Below are positions 51,554 through 60,648 of a stretch of 64,000 nt of DNA, in pieces. The notes beneath the pieces are model-generated. The model saw only the letters and a list, made by a program, of their open reading frames with translations. It was not told the origin of the DNA and made no database searches. The translations under genes and the position numbers were made by a program. Source of the DNA: Dielma fastidiosa (lineage in GTDB: Bacteria > Bacillota_I > Bacilli_A > Erysipelotrichales > Erysipelotrichaceae); NCBI RefSeq assembly GCF_000313565.1, contig NZ_HE578923.1:190942-254941 (forward strand), read 5' to 3'. How positions within the stretch are numbered: the first letter of the stretch is position 1; each line of letters starts with the position of its first letter.

Positions 51554-52475
51554 ATGCGCGAATCGTATAACCTATGGGAAGACATTGGTACAACTGGCGG
51601 CAGATAATGAGTTCTATGTGATGGATGCCGATTTATCAAAGGCAACCGGTACTAAGGCATTCGCGAATGCTTATCCTCAGCGTTTTATCAATATGGGAAT
51701 TGCGGAACAGGATCTGATGGCAACGGCTGCCGGCATCGCAAGCTGCGGTGTACCGGTATTCGCGTCAACCTTCGCCATGTTTGGCGCTGGCCGAGCCTAT
51801 GAACAGATTCGCAACAGCATTGCTTATCCGCGTGCCAATGTGAAAATTGTCTGTTCTCATGCTGGTGTGCTGATCGGCGAGGATGGTGCTTCCCATCAGT
51901 GCATTGAAGATCTTTCACTGATGCGTACACTTCCCGGCATGACGGTTCTCGCGCCATGCGACAGTGCCGAAACAGCTAAGGCATTAGCCGCCGCATTGAA
52001 ATTGAACGGCCCTTGTTACATACGCTTCGGCCGTCAGGAAGTAGATCAAATCTATGATGATACTTTAGATTATCAAATTGGCAAATCTTTCCTGCTGAGA
52101 AAAGGCGGCGATGTCAGTATCATTGCTTGTGGAGAGCTTGTCCAAAACGCCCTGCAGGCTGCGTCATTATTAAGTGAAAAAGGCATTGAAGCCGCGGTTA
52201 TCGACATGCATACCATTAAACCGCTGGATGAAGCACAGATCAATGAATGCATTGATCAGGGCAGTCTGCTTGTCGGCGTAGAAGATCACAGTGTTATCGG
52301 CGGCTTATCGAGTGCGATTGCGGAAGTCATTGCCCAGCGCGGTAAAGGCCGTCTGTTACGAATTGGCATTCAGGATGAATTTGGCTGTTCAGGCAATGCT
52401 GACTATCTTGCCAAGCTTTATCGCTTAACCCCCGAAGCGATTGCGGAAACGATTCAAAAGGAGCTGAAAGTATGA
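51546..52475 (+). CDS. Transketolase, C-terminal subunit
   Basis: 309 residues from the ATG at 51546, preceded by TTGGAGG. Pyrimidine-binding domain with FINMGIAEQDLMATAAGIASCGVPVFASTFAMF (including the conserved Glu), HAGVLIGEDGASHQCIEDLSLMR, and the C-terminal domain VIDMHTIKPLDE and GVEDHSVIGGL. It completes the enzyme with the preceding subunit. The stop overlaps the start of the TIM-like gene by 4 nt. Confidence 0.93.
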   Translation: MNKCANRITYGKTLVQLAADNEFYVMDADLSKATGTKAFANAYPQRFINMGIAEQDLMATAAGIASCGVPVFASTFAMFGAGRAYEQIRNSIAYPRANVKIVCSHAGVLIGEDGASHQCIEDLSLMRTLPGMTVLAPCDSAETAKALAAALKLNGPCYIRFGRQEVDQIYDDTLDYQIGKSFLLRKGGDVSIIACGELVQNALQAASLLSEKGIEAAVIDMHTIKPLDEAQINECIDQGSLLVGVEDHSVIGGLSSAIAEVIAQRGKGRLLRIGIQDEFGCSGNADYLAKLYRLTPEAIAETIQKELKV

Positions 52476-53308
52476 AACATATCATTGTCAATCTGAAACG
52501 TTTTGATATTCCTAAAGCCTATCATGGTGTTTCAGAGTGTGAACCGTCAGCCTATATTGATACGATTCTTTTACCATTAGTTGAACCATTAAAAAAATAT
52601 CCAGATCTGTCTTTTACCATTTATCCCCCGGAAGCTTATTTGATCCGTGGCTGTGAATTAGTTAAAGAGAGTCCTAACATCCGTATCGGCTGTCAAGCCA
52701 ATCATTATGAGGATGTCAGCAAGGAGGGGAATTTCGGTGCTTTTACCAGTTTAAGACCCGCCAGCGCGATGAAGGCAATCGGTGCGCAAAGCAGCCTGAT
52801 CGGCCATTTTGAGGAACGCAGGCATCTGAATACTTTATATCAGCTGGCCGGTGTGAATGATCCAATCATCGTAAATCAAGTGTTAAATAAAGAAATTCAG
52901 ATGGCTCAAAAACAGGGCATGGATGTCTGTTACTGCATCGGTGAAGCGGCAGAGCAGCTTGCGCAGTGGGATGAAGTATTGCTTCAGCAGCTGTCGATCG
53001 GCTTGGCAGACGTTGACCATCAGCACGTCATAATCGGTTATGAACCGCTGTGGAGTATCGGCCCAGGCAAACAGCCGGCGGATCAGGCTTATATCGAAAA
53101 GGTAATCCGGCTTGTCAAAACCTTTGATCCTGAATTAAGGGTTATCTATGGCGGCGGTGTAAAATTGGCCAACGCAGCGATGCTTGCCGGTATTGAAAGC
53201 ATGGACGGCGGTTTGATAGGCCTGACTAATTTTCAAGATCACCTCGGTTTTCATCCTGATGAATTTCTGGCCATCATCGAACGTTATCATCAGCATTTGA
53301 AGCAATAA
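52472..53308 (+). CDS. Triosephosphate isomerase-like protein
   Basis: 278 residues, somewhat longer than TIM (about 250). The key TIM residues are in place: Lys9 in NLKRF (NWK in TIM), His112 in LIGHFEERR and Glu191 in GYEPLWSIGPGK; the phosphate loop is GGGVK. The Trp of NWK is Leu and the loop motif IGHSERR is altered, so the substrate may differ from glyceraldehyde-3-P, for instance a tetrose phosphate. It is coupled to the transketolase gene by a 4-nt overlap. Confidence 0.85.
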   Translation: MKHIIVNLKRFDIPKAYHGVSECEPSAYIDTILLPLVEPLKKYPDLSFTIYPPEAYLIRGCELVKESPNIRIGCQANHYEDVSKEGNFGAFTSLRPASAMKAIGAQSSLIGHFEERRHLNTLYQLAGVNDPIIVNQVLNKEIQMAQKQGMDVCYCIGEAAEQLAQWDEVLLQQLSIGLADVDHQHVIIGYEPLWSIGPGKQPADQAYIEKVIRLVKTFDPELRVIYGGGVKLANAAMLAGIESMDGGLIGLTNFQDHLGFHPDEFLAIIERYHQHLKQ

Positions 53309-53329
53309 TTATTGCAGGGAGGCATTATT

Positions 53330-54781
53330 ATGAAGCTTGATTTTGAATATGGACAGGGCAGTGTGAGCGCTGAGCTTCCAGAGGATACTGAGGTTTTTAT
53401 TCCAGGTATTACAGTTAAAGATCCCGCTTGTATACCCGAGGATCAGATTGCTGAGGAGACATTAAAAAGTATCCGCAATCCTATCGGCATGGAGCCATTA
53501 TCTAAACTGGCTCATAAGGGAAGCAAGTGTGTGATCGTGTTTCCTGACCGCGTAAAAGGCGGTGAACAGCCAACCGCGCACCGCAAGGTAAGCATCCGGC
53601 TGATTCTTGACGAACTATATGCCGCCGGTGTTGAGAAAAAAGATATCCTGCTGATTTGTTCCAACGGTCTGCACCGTAAGAATACAGAACAGGAAATCCG
53701 CGGTGTTTTAGGCGATGCATTATATAATGAATTTAATCCAACAAATCAGATCATGAATCATGATTCTGAAGATGATGAACATCTGATCGATCTGGGCTTT
53801 GATGAAGCCGGTGATCATGTAATCATGAACAAATATGTTTTTGAAGCGGATGTAGCGATTCTGATCGGTCATGTCCAAGCCAATCCTTACGGCGGATATT
53901 CCGGCGGCTACAAGCATTGTGCGACAGGCATTACTCATTGGCGCTGCATCGCTGCCCATCATGTACCTAAGGTTATGCACCGTGATGACTTTACACCAGT
54001 CAGCTCTCACAGCCTGATGCGCCAGAAATTTAATCAGATTGGTATGTATATGGAAGCAAAGATGGGCAAGAAGTTCTTCTGCTGCGATGCTGTGCTGGAT
54101 ACACTCAGCCGTCAAATAGCAATCTTCAGCGGCTATGCAAAGGAAATGATGCCGCTTAGCTGGCAAATAGCGGATCAGCGCACTTATGTGCCGTTCGCGG
54201 AAAAGAAGTATGATGTGCTGATCTTTGGCGCTCCGCAGTTCTTCCATTACGGCGATGGCATGGGAACAAATCCAATCATGCTGATGCAGGCGATATCAGC
54301 GCAGGTAATTCGTTTAAAACGGGTGATGTCAGATCATTGTGTGATTATCTGCGCAGCGCTATGCAACGGCTATTTCCATGATGAATTGTGGCCGTATACC
54401 CGTAAGATGTATGAAATGTTTCAAAAAGACGGCATGAATACGCTGGTCGATATGAATCGATACAGTGAATATTTCGCGACAAATGAAGAATGGATCAGAC
54501 AATATCGTTATTGCAACGCGTTCCATCCCTTCCATGGCTTTTCAATGATCTCATGCGCACATATCGCGGAAATGAATACTTCCGCAATCTACATCTGCGG
54601 CGCCCAGGAACCTGGTTATGCAAGAGGCATGGGAATGAAGACCCGGGCAACGATTGAGGAAGCACTGGCTGACGCAAAGAAAAAATATGTCGGTGAGCAT
54701 CCGCATATTCTGGCACTGCCTTTAACGTTTAAGAAATGTGCTGTCCATTTAATGATGAAAGATGAGGTGTATACAGGATGA
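53330..54781 (+). CDS. LarA-family nickel-dependent racemase/epimerase
   Basis: 483 residues from the ATG at 53330, preceded by GGGAGG. LarA (DUF2088) landmarks: PDRVKGGEQPTAHRK where LarA has its Arg motif, GLHR with His115, GH with His181 and SGGYKHCATG with Lys195 at the cofactor site. LarA enzymes use the nickel-pincer cofactor to invert alpha-hydroxy acids. No larB, larC or larE is in this window. In a sugar operon it may epimerise a sugar acid or sugar phosphate; this is inference. Its last bases overlap the next gene. Confidence 0.82.
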   Translation: MKLDFEYGQGSVSAELPEDTEVFIPGITVKDPACIPEDQIAEETLKSIRNPIGMEPLSKLAHKGSKCVIVFPDRVKGGEQPTAHRKVSIRLILDELYAAGVEKKDILLICSNGLHRKNTEQEIRGVLGDALYNEFNPTNQIMNHDSEDDEHLIDLGFDEAGDHVIMNKYVFEADVAILIGHVQANPYGGYSGGYKHCATGITHWRCIAAHHVPKVMHRDDFTPVSSHSLMRQKFNQIGMYMEAKMGKKFFCCDAVLDTLSRQIAIFSGYAKEMMPLSWQIADQRTYVPFAEKKYDVLIFGAPQFFHYGDGMGTNPIMLMQAISAQVIRLKRVMSDHCVIICAALCNGYFHDELWPYTRKMYEMFQKDGMNTLVDMNRYSEYFATNEEWIRQYRYCNAFHPFHGFSMISCAHIAEMNTSAIYICGAQEPGYARGMGMKTRATIEEALADAKKKYVGEHPHILALPLTFKKCAVHLMMKDEVYTG

Positions 54782-55878
54782 TTTATCAAGCGCTGACCCA
54801 AATGCCGCTGCTGTTTCAGGATAACCGCATCACGCGCTTTTATATCGGCGGTAAGCTGATGCATGAATGGCGTAAAATGCCGCCCTGTGAGGATTCACAT
54901 CAGTGTGAGGAGCTATTGGTTACCTCCATTGGTGCAATCAGCAAGGGGCAGCCGAAAGGCTATGCCATCAGCAAAACGATAGATCAGCAGGGCGGTATTT
55001 TGCTGAGTGATTTAATTAAGGCTTATCCCAATGAAATCTTAGGCGAACGTTTTCAGAAGTACAACCCTGATCAGCTGACGATGCTGGCAAGAGTCGGTGA
55101 TACAACGGTGCGTTTAGTGATGCAGTGTCATCCTAACCGTGAAGATGCAAAACGTTATTTTCATATGCCGATGGGCAAGACTGAGGCGTGGTACATAGCG
55201 GGAACACGCGAGGTTGAAGGTAAAGAAACCTGTGTCTATGCCGGCTTTAAACCGCATGTGACAAAAGCGCTCTGGCGCCAGCTTTATGAAAAACAGGATA
55301 TTGACGCGATGGTTGACTGTCTGCATCAGATTCCTGTCAAGCAGGGACAGATGATTTTAATCCCAGCCGGTATGCCACATTGTGTCGGGCCGGGCTGTCT
55401 GTTTCTTGAATATCATGAATGCAATGATGTGACGATCCGTGTCGAACGCAGCATCAACGGCATGACTATCAGCGACGAGGAAATGTTCTACGGTCTTGGC
55501 GCGGATGCCTGCTTCGATATGTTTGATTATACAACCTATGATGATACCCAAATTCTTGAACGCTCACTGATGAAGGAGCGCTGTCTTGAACAAAATGAGC
55601 AGTACACGCTGAGCGCTCTGATCGAACCAGAACAGAACGATTCATTCAGCGTACAGCTGGTGACTATCACCGGCGAATATCCAATGCCTGAGTTTGACGG
55701 ACACCGGGTGCTGTGTGCGGTTGAAGGCGATGTGAAGCTATGCTGGTCAGATCATTCGATACCCCTGATCCAAGGTCACGCCGCTTTAATTCCGGCAGCC
55801 TGCAAAGGTGTACGCGTAGTTGGTGAAGGCAAGCTCACCATTGGCATTCCAACCATTAACGAGGAGGTAGGAAAATGA
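54778..55878 (+). CDS. Class I mannose-6-phosphate isomerase-like protein
   Basis: 366 residues with a cupin fold of the ManA type I class. The metal ligand set appears as QCHPNREDAKRYFHMPMGKTEAWYI (Gln, His, Glu) and GMPHCVGPGC (His). Residues about 40-60 (EELLVTSI) and C-terminal cupin fit. It should isomerise an aldose and a ketose phosphate; true mannose specificity is not established. It overlaps both neighbours by 4 nt. Confidence 0.85.
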   Translation: MIYQALTQMPLLFQDNRITRFYIGGKLMHEWRKMPPCEDSHQCEELLVTSIGAISKGQPKGYAISKTIDQQGGILLSDLIKAYPNEILGERFQKYNPDQLTMLARVGDTTVRLVMQCHPNREDAKRYFHMPMGKTEAWYIAGTREVEGKETCVYAGFKPHVTKALWRQLYEKQDIDAMVDCLHQIPVKQGQMILIPAGMPHCVGPGCLFLEYHECNDVTIRVERSINGMTISDEEMFYGLGADACFDMFDYTTYDDTQILERSLMKERCLEQNEQYTLSALIEPEQNDSFSVQLVTITGEYPMPEFDGHRVLCAVEGDVKLCWSDHSIPLIQGHAALIPAACKGVRVVGEGKLTIGIPTINEEVGK

Positions 55879-56186
55879 AAATTGTAGCCGTAGCCGCATG
55901 TACGACCGGCATCGCTCACACTTACATCGCGAAAGAAAAGCTGATTAAAAGTGCTGAGCTGCGCGGTCACACGATTTCCTGTGAGACACAGGGAAGTATT
56001 GGCATTGAGGATGAACTTGATCCTAAGGATATTCAAGATGCCGATGTAGTCATTTTGGCAATTGATGTTGCCATTGATAAGATGGATCGCTTTACGGGGA
56101 AAAAAGTGATTAAGGTTGATACTTCAACCGTTGTTAAGAATCCGATTGGTTTAATTCAGAAGGTTGAGAAAGTAATCCAAAAATAA
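55875..56186 (+). CDS. PTS IIB component, fructose family
   Basis: 103 residues. Cys9 in VAVAACTTGIAHTYIAKEKL is the phospho-acceptor and VILAIDVAIDKMDRF fits the fructose IIB family. It carries phosphate from the IIA protein (gene at 60187) to the sugar on the IIC. GAGGAGG lies upstream of the ATG, and the start overlaps the ManA-like gene. Confidence 0.93.
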   Translation: MKIVAVAACTTGIAHTYIAKEKLIKSAELRGHTISCETQGSIGIEDELDPKDIQDADVVILAIDVAIDKMDRFTGKKVIKVDTSTVVKNPIGLIQKVEKVIQK

Positions 56187-56200
56187 GGAGATGGAAACAT

Positions 56201-57298
56201 ATGAATGACATTATCAACATTAAGGAATTGAAACAGCATATTCTCACAGGTATTTCCTATTTTATTCCATTAGTTGTCGGTGCTGGTCTTACAATGGCGA
56301 TCGGCCGTGCGATGGCCGGTTCATCAGTCGCCAATCTCGGTGACAGCGGTATTGGCTATTGGCTCTATCAAACTGGTTCCTTAGGTATGCAGCTGATGGT
56401 ACCGATGCTTTGCGCCTACATTGCTTTTTCCATGGGCAGCAAGCCGGCACTGGCGCCTGGCTTTATCATCGGCTGGGTTGCTCAGAATATCAATACTGGT
56501 TTTATCGGCGGTATGGTCGGCGGTATCTTAGTGGGTATCGTTGTAAATCTATGCAAGAAATATATTCATCTGCCAAAGGTAATTGAATCCTTAAAAGGCA
56601 TGCTGGTCATCCCGTTTCTCGCAACCGCAATATCCGGCTTATTGATGTACGCGGTCATTCAGGGACCGATCATTTGGCTCATGGCACAGCTGACAGGCTT
56701 CCTGCAGTCATTATCTTCAGGCTCTAAATTTATTTACGGCGGCGTACTCGGCGCGATGGCTACCTTTGACTTTGGCGGGCCAGTCAACAAGACGGCGACA
56801 GCCTTTGTGAATGCCTTATATGCCGAGGGAATCAGAGATGCTAAAACAGTACAAATCATCGCCTCAATGATACAGCCATTCGGCATCGCAATTGCCTGTC
56901 TGCTGGCAAGAAATAAATTCACCCGCGCTGAAAAGGAAACATTAAAGGCAGCTGTACCGATGGGCTGCTTCATGATCTCTGAGGGTGTTATTCCGATCGC
57001 TGCCCGCGACTTAGCCAGAGTTGTATTTGCCTGTGTCTGCGGTTCATTTGTAGCTGGCGGTTTATCCATGGTATGGGGTAATTCCTCAGAACTGTTAAAC
57101 GGCGGATTTATTGCCTTCCCATTCTTTACATCACCGATGCAGGGCTTGATCTGTCTGGCCATCGGCTCGGCTGTGACGGGTATCGTATTGGCACTCATTA
57201 AGAAAAAGGTGACTGATGAGGATGAAAAACAAGAGGTTGAATTGGGTAAAGAATTATCCGATGAAGATCTCGACAACATTGAAATTGAAATCATGTAA
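56201..57298 (+). CDS. PTS IIC permease, fructose family
   Basis: 365 residues, about nine membrane segments. The conserved start LKQHILTGISYFIPLVVGAGLTMAIG, FDFGGPVNKTATAF and SEGVIPIAARD are typical of fructose-type IIC proteins. It imports and phosphorylates the sugar, usually at C1 or C6. An acidic C-terminal tail (DEDEKQEVELGKELSDEDLDNIEIEIM region) is unusual. AAGGAG precedes the ATG. Confidence 0.94.
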   Translation: MNDIINIKELKQHILTGISYFIPLVVGAGLTMAIGRAMAGSSVANLGDSGIGYWLYQTGSLGMQLMVPMLCAYIAFSMGSKPALAPGFIIGWVAQNINTGFIGGMVGGILVGIVVNLCKKYIHLPKVIESLKGMLVIPFLATAISGLLMYAVIQGPIIWLMAQLTGFLQSLSSGSKFIYGGVLGAMATFDFGGPVNKTATAFVNALYAEGIRDAKTVQIIASMIQPFGIAIACLLARNKFTRAEKETLKAAVPMGCFMISEGVIPIAARDLARVVFACVCGSFVAGGLSMVWGNSSELLNGGFIAFPFFTSPMQGLICLAIGSAVTGIVLALIKKKVTDEDEKQEVELGKELSDEDLDNIEIEIM

Positions 57299-57319
57299 GA
57301 AGAAAGCAGGTACCCAATT

Positions 57320-58180
57320 ATGTTGCTTAATTTAAAAGAGATACTAAGTGTCGCTAAAGAGAATCATTTTGCCATCGGTGCTTTTAACACCTCGGATCTG
57401 GCACTCGTAAGAGCCGTGGTGGAACAGGCTGAAGCATCCAATACACCAGCCATTCTCCAATTTGCCCCAGGTGAATTCAAGTATGCCACCCCTTACTTTT
57501 TCCGTTATGTCACAGAGCGCTTAAAAGCGAGTAAGGTTCCTTTTGCCTTACATTTGGATCATGGAAAATCGATTGAGGAATGTGCCGCCGCGATCCAAGC
57601 GGGCTTTACCTCGGTGATGTTTGACGGATCTTTGCTGCCCTTGGCTGAAAATATCAATCAAACCCGTCAAATCGTTGAATTTGCCCATCGTTTTAATGTT
57701 TCCGTGGAAGCTGAAATCGGTACGATTGGCTCGATGAGTAATTCCGATGAGGGCGGTGTTGAAAACATCACTTACACTAAAGCGGAAGAGGTTGTAGATT
57801 TTGTGGAAGCAACCGGCTGTGACGCGCTGGCCATCGCTATCGGTACAGCTCACGGCATCTATCCAAAGGGTTTCCGTCCTAAGCTTCAGTTAGAATTATT
57901 AACGGAAATCAACAAGGCAGCAACCGTACCGCTGGTGCTGCATGGCGGCAGTGATAATCCTGATGATGAAATTGCCAAGGCTTGTCAGATCGGCATCCAA
58001 AAGGTAAACATTTCCAGTGACATCAAGCAGGTATTCTTTAAAAAAGTGAATGAGATTTATACTGAAACCGGCAATTTCATGCCGCCGCAGGTTTTTAATC
58101 CATCTATTTTAGAAGTACGCAAGACGGTTCAGGAAAAAATGGAACTGTTTGGCAGCAGCGGCAAGGCCACTTATTATTAA
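57320..58180 (+). CDS. Class II ketose-bisphosphate aldolase
   Basis: 286 residues. Zn-binding and active-site motifs of the FbaA/GatY/KbaY family: FALHLDHGKSIEE, VMFDGSLLPL, EAEIGTIG, GTAHGIYP, LHGGSDNPDDEIAK and KVNISSD. It cleaves a ketose-1,6-bisphosphate (fructose, tagatose or another) to dihydroxyacetone phosphate and an aldehyde. A weak ribosome site (AGCAGG) suggests coupling to the IIC gene 21 nt upstream. Confidence 0.93.
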   Translation: MLLNLKEILSVAKENHFAIGAFNTSDLALVRAVVEQAEASNTPAILQFAPGEFKYATPYFFRYVTERLKASKVPFALHLDHGKSIEECAAAIQAGFTSVMFDGSLLPLAENINQTRQIVEFAHRFNVSVEAEIGTIGSMSNSDEGGVENITYTKAEEVVDFVEATGCDALAIAIGTAHGIYPKGFRPKLQLELLTEINKAATVPLVLHGGSDNPDDEIAKACQIGIQKVNISSDIKQVFFKKVNEIYTETGNFMPPQVFNPSILEVRKTVQEKMELFGSSGKATYY

Positions 58181-58188
58181 ACACAGAG

Positions 58189-58211
58189 AGGCAAGGCTTA
58201 ATGCCTTGCCT
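58189..58211 (+). other. Intercistronic hairpin before the regulator gene
   Basis: Perfect 9-bp stem AGGCAAGGC/GCCTTGCCT with a TTAAT loop and no T-run. It could be an mRNA-processing or stability element, or a partial pause site. Confidence 0.6.
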
Positions 58212-58227
58212 GATTAGGAGTTGAACA

Positions 58228-60168
58228 ATGAAGTCAGTGAAACAAAACGCTTTAATGCACAATCTTTTACTGCTGCTTTGTGAAAATGAAACCATTTCCG
58301 TATCCAGAATCGCTGCGATTTTGGATACCAGTGAAAGCACGATCCGCAGAAAGATTGATATACTCAATGATGCACTGAAGGAAACGGGATATGGCTATAT
58401 TGATAAATCCCCGCGCAGGGGCCTGCATCTGGTGGTGGAAGACAGAGCGGCAATCAATAAACTTTTCGCTAATTATGAATTAAAGAACATCATGACCGGT
58501 GAACGGCAGATTTATAAATATCTGATACTGATCCTATCTGGGAAAAACAACAAAATCACCTTGAATGAACTAAGCGAGCGGGTTTATGATTCCATCCCTG
58601 TGGTCAGAAAAAATCTGACGGTCTGTGAGGAATGGCTGAGCTTATTTGAACTTCATTTGTCAATCAAGAAAAATGTTGGCATAACCTTAAAGGGCAGTGA
58701 AGAAAGCATACGACTGGCAATAAAACATATAGTTATCAATAATGATTTATATAGTATTGATGAAAGTATCCGTATCTTTGCCCAGGGTATAGATTTAGAA
58801 TTGCTTAAGCAATGTATCTTTGCCATTGAAAGTGAATGGAATTTTAAATTTACTGAGGAATCTTTTCACTCCATGCTTGTCTATGCGGCATTGGCAATCA
58901 GCCGCTTTTCGCACACGGTACTGACTATTTCCGATACTGAGCGTAAGACGGTATTAAAGTACAACGAATACAGCTGGTCAAAAAGTCTGTTTAAGATGAT
59001 TGAGGAAAAGTTCAGCGTAGAGATTGGTGAGGATGAGATCATCTTTTTCGCGGTTCAGCTGTTATGTTCTTATTTGATTCACAGTGAAAATTTCGAGGAG
59101 AACAATGCTTACAAATATGATGAAAAGCTGAAAACGTTTATAACCCGTATTATATCTGTTGTCAGCGATGTGATAAATGTTGATTTGACACAGGATAAAG
59201 AGCTATACTACGGGCTTTTAAATCATATTCGGCCGGCTATTTTCAGAATGCGTTTTGAAAAGCACAGTACACAGACTTTAACAAATTTTATCAAAGAGGA
59301 ATATAAGCAGACGTACAGAGTTTCATGGGCTTTGTCGATCTTGTTTGAGGAATATTATGGAATCAATATATCCTCTACGGAACTAAGCTACATTACGCTG
59401 TATATTCAATCTTCATTAGACCGTATGTCACAGCCGATAAAAATGGCACTGGTTACTGAGCTTGGCATGGGATTGAATCAGCTGTTCTGTAATAAAATTA
59501 AGATTTCAGTGCCTAAGGTTGAGAAAATCGCAATTATTTCACTGCATGATTTTAATGTGAAAATGCTGGATCAGTATGATTTGATTGTTACGACCTCCAG
59601 TTTAAAAATCAGCAGTGATAAGGTTATTCAGCTCAGCTCCCTGCTGAGTGATAATGGAATTGGCTTGATTAAGCAAAAGATTGAAATGCTGAAAAGCCGA
59701 CAGTTAGAGACGAAGAAGAAATTTGATGTATCATGCCATACATTATTTGATCCAAAGCTTATTTTTACCCATCTTAAGGTGAAGGATAAGGAAGCGCTGC
59801 TGAGTCTGCTTTCCAAGCATTTAGTCAGTCTTGGTTATGTCAGCAGTAAATATCATGCGTCAATCTTAAAACGGGAGAAAACTGTATCAACCTATATCGG
59901 CAACAGTGTGGCTATTCCGCATGGTAATTCAGGCTTAGTTAATGAATCAAAGGTAGCGATTGCGATTTTGGATGAGGCTATTCAATGGGATACAGAGAAT
60001 GAAGTTGATACAGTATTTTTATTGGTATTTCGAATCAGCAGTCATGAGGATTCAAAACGAGTTCAATTATTTTATAAAGGCTTTTTAGAATTAATAGAAA
60101 CAGATGAGAAACTGAAATATCTGCGCAGCCTGCCTGAGGATGAGCTGTACAAATATTTGGTTCAATAA
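58228..60168 (+). CDS. BglG/MtlR-type PTS-controlled transcription regulator
   Basis: 646 residues. HTH_11 at about 10-70 (ISVSRIAAILDTSESTIRRKIDIL), a second HTH at about 85-160, then two PRD regions (about 170-390). A IIB-like domain (about 400-490) has lost its Cys (MALVTELGMGLNQL), and a C-terminal IIA domain (about 505-646) keeps its His in NSVAIPHGNSG. Such regulators are toggled by PTS phosphorylation and activate their sugar operon. AGGAG precedes the ATG. It sits in the middle of its probable target operon. Confidence 0.9.
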   Translation: MKSVKQNALMHNLLLLLCENETISVSRIAAILDTSESTIRRKIDILNDALKETGYGYIDKSPRRGLHLVVEDRAAINKLFANYELKNIMTGERQIYKYLILILSGKNNKITLNELSERVYDSIPVVRKNLTVCEEWLSLFELHLSIKKNVGITLKGSEESIRLAIKHIVINNDLYSIDESIRIFAQGIDLELLKQCIFAIESEWNFKFTEESFHSMLVYAALAISRFSHTVLTISDTERKTVLKYNEYSWSKSLFKMIEEKFSVEIGEDEIIFFAVQLLCSYLIHSENFEENNAYKYDEKLKTFITRIISVVSDVINVDLTQDKELYYGLLNHIRPAIFRMRFEKHSTQTLTNFIKEEYKQTYRVSWALSILFEEYYGINISSTELSYITLYIQSSLDRMSQPIKMALVTELGMGLNQLFCNKIKISVPKVEKIAIISLHDFNVKMLDQYDLIVTTSSLKISSDKVIQLSSLLSDNGIGLIKQKIEMLKSRQLETKKKFDVSCHTLFDPKLIFTHLKVKDKEALLSLLSKHLVSLGYVSSKYHASILKREKTVSTYIGNSVAIPHGNSGLVNESKVAIAILDEAIQWDTENEVDTVFLLVFRISSHEDSKRVQLFYKGFLELIETDEKLKYLRSLPEDELYKYLVQ

Positions 60169-60186
60169 AAGGTGCAGAGGTGGATT

Positions 60187-60648
60187 ATGGAATTAAAAGA
60201 TGTTTTAGATAAGCGGATTATCCGCATTGGTCTTGAGGGCAGGGATAAGGATGATGTCCTGAATAAGATGTCAAAGCTGCTGTTTGACAGTGGTTATATT
60301 GATGATGTTGAAGCGTTTGTAAAGGATATCTACCTGCGTGAAGCTCAGGGGGTGACGGGAATCGGTAATGGTATCGCGATTCCGCATGGCAAAAGTGCAA
60401 GTGCAAAGCAGCCGGGTATTGCCATTGCTACACTAAGTCATCCAATTGAATGGGAGACGCTGGATGAAAAGGATGTTGATACAGTTTTCCTGTTTTGTGT
60501 GAGCAGTGATAAAAATTTTGAACGTAATCATATGCTGCTTTTATCTAAGGTAGCAGCAAAGCTTGCCGATGATGAACTGCTTGCAAAGATCCGCAGGGTA
60601 GACAGCAGTGAGGAAATGGTGGCCTATCTGTGCGGAGAAAAAATATGA
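60187..60648 (+). CDS. PTS IIA component, fructose/mannitol type
   Basis: 153 residues from the ATG at 60187, which has AGAGGTGG upstream; a GTG at 60172 would put that site inside the gene. The active His67 lies in GNGIAIPHGKS, followed by EWETLDEKDVDTVFLF. It passes phosphate from HPr to the fructose-type IIB at 55875, and perhaps to the PRDs of the regulator. The stop overlaps the next start (ATGA). Confidence 0.93.
   Translation: MELKDVLDKRIIRIGLEGRDKDDVLNKMSKLLFDSGYIDDVEAFVKDIYLREAQGVTGIGNGIAIPHGKSASAKQPGIAIATLSHPIEWETLDEKDVDTVFLFCVSSDKNFERNHMLLLSKVAAKLADDELLAKIRRVDSSEEMVAYLCGEKI

Noticed and set aside
58189-58211. RAT antiterminator site for the BglG-type regulator
   Set aside because: The hairpin has no overlapping terminator or T-run, and the regulator has DNA-binding HTH domains, not an RNA-binding CAT domain.
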